In this document: in pieces, positions 57,861 through 64,000 of the stretch | How positions within the stretch are numbered: the stretch's first letter is position 1 | Layout of the letters: the number at the start of each line of letters is the position of its first letter | From: Symsagittifera roscoffensis | Taxonomy: Eukaryota; Xenacoelomorpha; Acoela; Convolutidae | Length of the DNA: 64,000 nt | Direction: 5' to 3' | NCBI RefSeq assembly: GCF_963678635.1 | Contig: NC_087062.1 | Location: forward strand, 65,302,647-65,366,646 | Notes under the pieces: model-generated | The model's input: the letters and a program-made list of their open reading frames with translations, nothing else | What the model was told of the DNA's origin: nothing | Database searches by the model: none | Program-made: the position numbers and the translations under genes

Positions 57861-59291
57861 ATGGCTTCTATAAACCCAAAGCTTGATAATTTTTTGGTCA
57901 AGAGATTATGCAGAGATGAGTACGAGAGTATTAAATCATGTGAAAGTGCTATCATTGATGCTAATGGAACTGAGCGATATGTTTTGTTAACTGATCGGAA
58001 CCTGCGGCTTATCGACAGTCCTCCAAAAAATATCAAACTGCAAATATCTCTCTCCGACATAGTATCAGTAAGCTATGAGCACAACTATGTACCCTTTTTA
58101 AATGGTCTGGATCGTGAAAACACTCAGCACATCAAAGTTGAAATTTTAGATACTAATTTGAACAGGTTGGGTTCTAAGAAGAGCAGTAAGTCTATATCGG
58201 ATACTCATTTTTTAGATTTGTACATTAGATCTAAAACATCCTCATTTTGCGCGAACATAAAGCATGCCGTTGCCAGATATATTATAAAAAGTACCCGGAT
58301 GACAAGTATGGAAAACGACCCTGAGAACCAGATTTTTCTTAGCAAGCCTGAACACATTCGATTCCTTTTCCAAGAATTGAAGACTGACTTGCTCGAAAGT
58401 GACGGAGAAGTAGAAAACATGTTCATGTTGCTTAGAGAGCTTCTCCAGAGCGCTAGAAAAAGTTATTTTGTCAAGAAATTATTCTGGAAAGATTTTGTGC
58501 TGGTAGAGTTTTTCTTAGAGCAATTGAAAAAATATTGTCTTACATCATCTGTGAATCTTAGTTACAATCTAGCTGCTGATGCACGAAGTGACGAACTGGA
58601 ACTGATAACTTTGATTATGGAGTTATTCGCAGAATTTGTTTGCGAAACGGAAAGTGTCAACGAGCGAAATGCATTTTTACAAGCTGAAGAATTCAGTTAC
58701 GTTCGAAAACTAACAGTTTTTTGTCTTTCCGAACCCGCGATGCCAGAAAAGTTTAAAAAACCAATAAAAACAAGAAATATTGCGGATATTTTTGCTGGAT
58801 CCTGTCGTTCAACAACGGAATCCGCGAATTCCCCAGCTGATGAACTGCTAATTAGTTACTGTAACTTTGCGCTAGCTCGACAAGCACTTCTGTTTGAGCT
58901 TACTATCTCTGCCGTAGAAATGAAATGGATGAATCCGAGCAACCGATTCGATATAAAGTGGCTGGCAGCTCAACTCGTTAAGCATGAAGAAGGTTTGTAT
59001 GAGTTCAGCAGGGTTCTGATATGGCTAGCAATGGTCATACTTGATCTAACAGTGCCCGATACTCTGACTCCGAAACAGTCGTTGTGGATATATGAAATTT
59101 TTGGTTTCATTCAAATCCTGATCGATCACAGTCAGAAATTTGCCGGTTTTTTCCGCTGTGAGTTTCAAGAAGAGTTCAAGTACTTCTTCCTGGCCGAAAT
59201 TGTGCGGAAGCGACTGGACGAAGAAAGTCGAATCAGCGCCAAAATTATGGGCCAGATGAAAACTCTCCGTGATGCTGTAGTTTCCCAGTAA
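57861..59291 (+). CDS. C12orf56-like protein, single-exon host gene
   Basis: 476 codons, ATG 57861 to TAA 59289-59291, with no break in an AT-rich context. The N-terminal ~100 residues (YVLLTDRNLRLIDSPPKNIK, then LSDIVSVSYEHNYVPFL and ENTQHIKVE) look like the N-terminus of vertebrate C12orf56, an uncharacterised protein with a PH-like start. The rest is largely helical (LFQELKTDLLESDGEVENMF; ELELITLIMELFAEFVCE). No signal peptide or membrane span. Function is unknown in any animal as far as I know. It is shorter than the human protein (about 600 residues). Base composition and intact frame set it apart from the retroelements. A retrocopy is possible because no introns are visible. Confidence 0.7.
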   Translation: MASINPKLDNFLVKRLCRDEYESIKSCESAIIDANGTERYVLLTDRNLRLIDSPPKNIKLQISLSDIVSVSYEHNYVPFLNGLDRENTQHIKVEILDTNLNRLGSKKSSKSISDTHFLDLYIRSKTSSFCANIKHAVARYIIKSTRMTSMENDPENQIFLSKPEHIRFLFQELKTDLLESDGEVENMFMLLRELLQSARKSYFVKKLFWKDFVLVEFFLEQLKKYCLTSSVNLSYNLAADARSDELELITLIMELFAEFVCETESVNERNAFLQAEEFSYVRKLTVFCLSEPAMPEKFKKPIKTRNIADIFAGSCRSTTESANSPADELLISYCNFALARQALLFELTISAVEMKWMNPSNRFDIKWLAAQLVKHEEGLYEFSRVLIWLAMVILDLTVPDTLTPKQSLWIYEIFGFIQILIDHSQKFAGFFRCEFQEEFKYFFLAEIVRKRLDEESRISAKIMGQMKTLRDAVVSQ

Positions 59292-59418
59292 ATCATCTAT
59301 CATTCTGTCATTTCAATTATCTATCCTCTGTAAATAGAATTTCTGTATATAAGTGTACAATTTAAGCAATGTAATATATTAATTAGATTCAATTTCGAGT
59401 ACGCAACTCAAGCATAAT

Positions 59419-59702
59419 ATGGTTTCAAATACAGAAGTAAGTTAGGACCAATCAACACCCCAGTGAATGTCTATTGAATTAGATAAGCTTAAATGGGCAA
59501 TTTTCAGAAGGCAATGGATATCGTGGGCGCTTTGTATTCCACAATCCCTTCCAACATGGAGGAGGAAACAGCGGAGGAGGGAGTTGAGACGCAGCCGATG
59601 ATGTCAGCGCAAAACGAAGAGTACTTCTTCTTCTCTGACGGACACTCGGAGATGTCTGACAGTGAAGTAGTCGTGCAACAGCCACAAGAGGTAGTTCAAT
59701 AA
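59419..59702 (+). CDS. Small two-exon host gene, 70 aa, unknown
   Basis: Exon 1 (59419-59436) is ATG plus five codons, followed by donor GTAAGT. The intron is 59437-59507 (71 nt) and ends TTTTCAG. Exon 2 (59508-59702) continues in frame to TAA. The product is acidic (EEETAEEGVETQ; a Ser/Asp-rich stretch SDGHSEMSDSEVV). An unspliced alternative starts at ATG 59493 and gives 69 residues with the same C-terminus. An AATAAA signal (59698-59703) overlaps the stop codon. It lies 127 bp downstream of the C12orf56-like gene on the same strand. I recognise no family. Confidence 0.5.
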
Positions 59703-60578
59703 AATCTATCAGACGGATTATTGCGCTATTTGGCGAGCATTTAAGTAATTTTTTAGCGTACCTTGATGCTTGGGTATCTAGGCCTGAGATCAATTAGGCA
59801 ATCACCGGTCCCATTCGCGCGTGGGGCTGAGATAGCGCAATAGCTACTTGAGGCTTGTTTCAGTTCAGGCAATTTCTGTTTATTACACCAGCAAAGCTTG
59901 TGTTATAGTATCAACTCTTTTTTTCCAACCTACGTCGCAAATATTGCTGCGACGCAAATATTTTTGCGACAAATTTGTTCATTTTGAAAGTGTTCATTTT
60001 GATCAATAACCAGCTATTAAGTACAGCCAATGCTAAGGATATTAACACAGACTATTATATTACATTTAGCACTTAGCTTCAAGGTATCATGGATCTGTAG
60101 CGTAGAGGTAGGGAAGGACACCCGCAACAAAATAAGAGGGTTCGAACCTGGACAGGGTCGGATGTTTTAATGAACTTTTCCGTAAACTAGCTAAAATGCG
60201 TCAGCTCTATAAATTGAGGCATGTTAGTTTTCAATTTTTTTTTTCAAATTGACTGGTACTGCTAATGCGTCATAATTGGCTTGCGTCAATTAGCAATTAT
60301 GTAGACTCACAATTGGCGTGCGGCACTTAAGAAGTTTTGTAGAATCAAATTTTTAATCATTCAGATTTTCCCAATAGCGTTATCGGTCATGTTTTTGATT
60401 GTGTATGCGAAGTGCAACTTCGCCTCTGTGTAAAGATTTGCCCTCGATTCCCCAAAAAATGTGGAACAGCAGAATTCCCACTATCGAAACTGGAAACTGG
60501 TTCCTGTTCGTAAAAAAGTCTTATGAAAATGTATGGGATGTGATATTAATTGTTCCGACCATTGAAAATGAGGAGGAA
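59703..60578. other. Intergenic region with a tRNA-like sequence
   Basis: No gene seen apart from the tRNA-like element at 60091-60165. AT-rich, with short palindromes such as TTGCGACGCAAATA near 59,945. Confidence 0.55.
60091..60165 (+). other. tRNA-like sequence with A and B boxes
   Basis: A-box-like TAGCGTAGAGG at 60098-60108 and a perfect B box GGTTCGAACC at 60139-60148, 30 bp apart as in tRNA genes. The acceptor and anticodon arms do not fold convincingly, so this is a tRNA pseudogene or the head of a tRNA-derived SINE. Confidence 0.5.
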
Positions 60579-60750
60579 CTTTGTATTCGGGTGTTTTAGT
60601 TTCGTTTTGATTTCCACGCAAAATCAGCTTCGACAAATAATCATCGGATTGGGTGGAGTGATATATCATATTAAAGCCCTTTCAATTGTGATTCAAACGA
60701 CCTTAAGGACATTTCAAATTTCTTTCCCATTGTCGAGAAAAACCGGTTTG
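60579..60750 (+). repeat. ~180-bp dispersed repeat, copy 2
   Basis: Opposite orientation to the copy at 57421-57600. It shares start, middle and end motifs; the interior differs by substitutions and small indels. No ORF. Confidence 0.7.
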
Positions 60751-61093
60751 AGTTTTTTGATTTTTCGTCTAATTTCGAGCGAGTGAGCATGCTTACGTTA
60801 GCTTTTTTATGCTTAATATCAGCCTTGGAATTTAGTTTTATTCAAATAAAGTTTGTTCTGGAGTTTTTAGCGCCCTATTAGGTATCAAAAAGATCAAAAA
60901 TTTAAGAAACAAAGTTGAAAAACTTCAAAAAGAAAATTGGCGAAATTAAAAAAAAAATTTTACCATGTTTTTCGTTTTTCTCTAAAAGCGGTTTTTTCAA
61001 TTTGCCTGTTTTAATATGGCAAAACTGCCTAAATTCTATTTTTTCGTCGAAATTCTGTTATCAGAAAAAAACGACACTAATTGAAAAAAAAAA

Positions 61094-61150
61094 ATTTAAG
61101 ACTATGGTCGGATCATTCTGTGCTACTTTCACAGTAACCGGCTATCCTTG
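61094..61150 (-). repeat. Small dispersed repeat, copy 3 (reverse)
   Basis: The reverse complement reads CAAGGATAGCCGGTTACTG, then AGCACAGAATGATCCGACCAT and a T-run, matching copies 1 and 2. Confidence 0.75.
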
Positions 61151-61342
61151 TTTTAATTTTAATTTTTCAAGACTACTTTACTGATTTTTTCAAAAATGAA
61201 TCCAATGGAAGGAAATTCCACCACCTCTCATGTGTGATGGCATATTCCCCTTGTATCTTTTTTTTTACCATACCTCACTATCTAAAGCCTCGGAAAAACT
61301 CAGTGGGGAGAATATTTAACCCAAATTTTTAGATGTTTTCAT

Positions 61343-61990
61343 TTTCTCAAAAATTGTCCTGCAGTATTTGAGATTTTAAGTCCAATCGAAGGAACGGGTT
61401 ATGGGAGGCTTCCCTGAATCATCGGCTACGCCCAAATTTTTCACACAAGAATTTATGGTGCTCGGAAAAGTCATACTTTGGTGTTTTAACTGTTTTTTGA
61501 AACTTTGGCAGAGATTTTTGTTTAGATCGAAAGAGCAGGTTTTGTAAAGCTTAGGCCATTTTTTTCCACAAAAAGTTATGGCCCTTGGACAAGTCAAATA
61601 TTTGACTTTGGACCGTTTCTTGAAACTTTTTGCATTTTCTCGAAAGCATCAAATCTGAGATTTTGGCCTCAATGGAGAGAACGGCTTGTGGTAAGCTCCC
61701 CTGTATTACCGGGCATTCTCAATTGTTTTCGCAAAAAAGTAATTGTTTGCAGAAAAGTCATATTTCTGATTTTTTGAACATTTTTTGAAGCTATGACTTT
61801 TCGAAAATTACCCTCCCAAATCTAAGATTATAGAGTCAGAACTACTATATCTATTTTTCACTATAAAAGTTATTTTCCTTGGAAAAGAAAAAAAGTTGAT
61901 TTTCTGGCCGTTTTTTGAAACTTTTTGATCTTCTCGAAGACTACCCTTACCAATGTGAAAGCTAGCCTCCCAAAAATCAAATATTTGATT
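61343..61990. repeat. Degenerate tandem repeat, units of about 120-165 bp
   Basis: Units start near 61343, 61504, 61627, 61793 and 61921. Each runs TTTTCTCGAAA-like, AAATCTGAGATTTT, a GGAACGGGTTATGG / GAACGGCTTGTGG segment, TTCCCTG, a CACAAAAAGTTATGGCCCTTGG-like segment, and ends GTTTTTTGAAACTTT. Units differ by internal deletions. Old, decayed satellite-like sequence without coding potential. Confidence 0.65.
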
Positions 61991-63310
61991 TTATAGGTCC
62001 ATAATTTTGAGTTTTGGCTTTGAAATCGAGGGTTTAATTGAGGAAACAGGTTCTGTTAAGCTTACGTTTATAAGTTGCTACGCCTTAAAGTTTGTCTGGA
62101 AGAAGCTCAATTTTGAATTTTCATACCGCTTTCATACAGCATCGGTAGAAAGAATCAAAAAATATCCAACAGGAACTTCAGTTTTACCTGTGCCCCTTGT
62201 TTTATACTGACAATTTATGATGATTTTAGTGGCATTTTAAACCTTTGTTTCTATCCTCAGTGAAGAAAAATGTGAAGCTATGTTCATAAAAATGTGAAGT
62301 TAACTTCATATGATGTTATGTTCATATCAGCATCACAAAAAAGGGTGAAATTAGGCATTGCGTTGTAGGCATTGTTGCGTGCCACGTGTTTCGTGTGCCG
62401 CAAGGAACTTTGATTGTAGATGCAATTGCAAAGGTTGTTCATTGTAATTTCAAGAGGGCTATAAAACTTGAAGTATAAAATCGTTGTTTTTTCGGCTCAA
62501 CTTGTGTCTGCTCAAAGATTGTCGGCCATGTTTTCGCTCTGTCAGTTTTGGTCCAATAATATTTTGTTATTCAAATGTCTGACATTTTGCCTAAAATGAA
62601 CTTCTATAGAGACTTGCGAAAACTTCAATTTTGTTAGATTTTTTCAATATTTTTGTTCATGTCTTTACCTTTAAGATAACCAAGGATTTTGCAATCGGTA
62701 ACTAGACTTGTTCTTAGGCTAAAGCTTGTGATTCGAATCGGTCGGGTGCTGTTTTTTTTATTGCAAAGTTTGTGCATTTTTGGACGATCGTCCGTTTGCT
62801 TATTTTTGTCGACTTAATTCCCGTAGCCCGTTTTTTCTGAAGGTTCAGCTTTCTCTAACGCCATGCCTGACGACAAAGCACAGGATTTCCATTCCAGGAG
62901 CGATCAGTTTTTTTGCAAACTGAAAGTTTTTGGCTGTTTTCGGTTTTTGTCTGTCTGCTTATTTTTACAGGCTTAGTTCATGCAGTACGAACTTTTTGAA
63001 AGTTCGGCTTTTTTTTCTGGCTTTCCGGAAGCTCCTTGTAACATTTCTAGTGGTGCAGTCAGTTTTATTCGGAATATTTTGGGATTTTGCAGTTTTTACA
63101 TTTTTTTATGACAAAAACAATTTTGAAGGTTTTTTCATTGTGATATTTTTTAATTTGATTTAAATCACAGTCAATTTTCGATTTTTTAAATCGATTTCAT
63201 TCGCAGTCATTTTTGTATCGAAAGTAGTGCGAAGCTCAGCATCGCCTCTGTGTTTATGTTTTTGATGTATCGCAAGTGGAGCAAAGATCAGATTCGACTC
63301 AAATCAAAGG
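61991..63310. other. AT-rich intergenic region with small repeats
   Basis: No gene seen. It includes a perfect 14-bp palindrome (TGAAGTTAACTTCA, 62295-62308), a ~50-bp element at 62667-62714 that recurs at 63869-63914, and a ~100-bp direct repeat (about 62770-62870 and 62930-63030) sharing TTTGCTTATTTTTGTCGAC-like and GAAGGTTCAGCTTT-like parts. Confidence 0.5.
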
Positions 63311-63370
63311 GGTTGTGGCGCAAATGCTAGAAAATGAGACTCGTAACGTCGGAAGTTCGAGTTCGGCGCA
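63311..63370 (+). other. tRNA-Thr(CGT)-like pseudogene, copy 1
   Basis: A-box-like TGGCGCAAATG (63316-63326), a seven-base anticodon-like loop CTCGTAA with CGT at 63342-63344, and B-box-like GTTCGAGTTC (63355-63364). The anticodon stem is imperfect. Confidence 0.5.
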
Positions 63371-63477
63371 TACAAATAGTTTCACTTTTATTTGGCGGTA
63401 CTTATGCAGAATAGCATTGGCAATCTATACGCAACTGAAGCCTTTTTTTGGTAGCTAGGTTGGCGAATTTTCAAGTG

Positions 63478-63545
63478 ACCGTAGCGCATATACGGGACGA
63501 GAGAGTCGTAATCTCCTCCGTATCGGATGTTCGATTCGGGCCCAT
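63478..63545 (+). other. tRNA-Thr(CGT)-like pseudogene, copy 2
   Basis: A-box-like TAGCGCATATACGG (63482-63495), a four-pair anticodon stem GAGA/TCTC around loop GTCGTAA (anticodon CGT 63507-63509), and B-box-like GTTCGATTC (63529-63537). Acceptor arms do not pair well. Same orientation as copy 1, about 165 bp away. Confidence 0.5.
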
Positions 63546-63869
63546 AGAAAAATTTATATTTCTTAAGCCTTTCTTTTACTTTATTTTTTATTTCATTTGT
63601 TTTTAGCTGTTCAGAGATATGTTTTTCCGTTTTCTCCCTAGTGACTGCGAAGAGCAGCTTCAACCCTGTGTCAAGTAAATTTGATATTTATCGGTAATTT
63701 TTACATTTTCTCACGACGATTTTGTAAACTTTTTGATTTTTTTTTTGTTTTGCTCTGAGAAGGTTCATTCGGCTTAACTGGTTTTCGCTTAATAAATTTC
63801 GATTATTAGGGTTCAGACGCTTTTTGATGTCTCGCAGTTCTTTTGTTTTTGTTCAGGAAAAAGTTTTTA

Positions 63870-63888
63870 CCCTTGCGATAAGCAAGGG
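63870..63888 (+). repeat. Hairpin in a ~50-bp repeat
   Basis: CCCTTGC-GATAA-GCAAGGG is a perfect seven-pair hairpin. The sequence after it (ATTACAGTCGGTACTAGACTT) recurs as ATTTTGCAATCGGTAACTAG at 62685-62704, where the hairpin is weaker. It could be the end of a small mobile element. Confidence 0.5.
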
Positions 63889-64000
63889 TATTACAGTCGG
63901 TACTAGACTTTTCTCCCGTAAACAACTTAGTCCACAGGACTCATTGAACTCCTAAGGTACCTTGGTTCGCAGTGAATTCAAGTTTTGACGTTTTGAATTA

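Noticed and set aside
63276-63663. Short ORFs near the right end
   Set aside because: They lie over tRNA-like repeats in AT-rich DNA, have biased composition and no start or splice context that would support a gene.
1-64000. CRISPR arrays, bacterial operons or prophage content
   Set aside because: No regularly spaced identical repeats with unique spacers and no bacterial gene organisation; all recognisable genes are eukaryotic retroelement or animal type.

Overview
The window is eukaryotic, almost certainly from an invertebrate animal. About 86% of it (1 to about 55.4 kb) is Ty3/gypsy-type LTR retrotransposon sequence of one giant family. The right end holds broken non-LTR retrotransposons, small dispersed and tandem repeats, tRNA-like sequences, and two probable host genes. 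One host gene resembles vertebrate C12orf56; the other is tiny, with a 71-nt GT..TTTTCAG intron. The species cannot be named. The short intron and TTTTCAG acceptor suit nematodes but are not exclusive to them.

Layout. Element A (+ strand, 1 to ~15.7 kb, open at the left edge) is a decayed, rearranged copy. Its broken pol end (RNase H-integrase linker, integrase, macro-like domain) is followed by a long second coding region (ORF2): coiled coil, SGNH/GDSL esterase, a second SGNH-like fold, and unknown domains. A contains a near-perfect 2,670-bp tandem duplication and two misplaced internal copies. Element B (- strand, ~15.73 to 36.085 kb) has a 5' LTR, primer binding site, 3-kb leader, gag, protease-RT-RNase H, integrase-macro and most of ORF2, but no 3' LTR; it meets A tail to tail. 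Element C (- strand, 37,365-55,371) is complete. Its two 922-bp LTRs look identical, its gag-pol is one 3,200-codon frame, and its ORF2 is a shortened 800-codon frame lacking the SGNH block. C sits inside a decayed APE-type LINE; the LINE frame continues across the insertion if one copy of a 3-bp target duplication (GTC) is counted.

How the parts work together. Gag has two CCHC knuckles. Pol runs protease (DTGA), RT (YVDD), RNase H, a linker with LSGE repeats, integrase (HHCC, D-D-E, GPF motif), then a macrodomain-like C-terminus. A tRNA binding site lies 12 nt inside the 5' LTR of B and C. The decamer GTCCGGGGAG lies 2 bp from C's 3' LTR, where the polypurine tract belongs. It recurs 12 more times, always on the coding strand of A, B or C, including in a 40-nt block almost unchanged in all three pol genes. 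The leaders of B and C share a structured RNA motif whose stems change by compensation.

Most unusual points: the macrodomain-like pol terminus, the repeated polypurine-tract-like decamer, the covarying leader RNA motif, and an ORF2 with two SGNH-type folds that the youngest copy has lost. Alignments and identities were judged by eye; no search was run.
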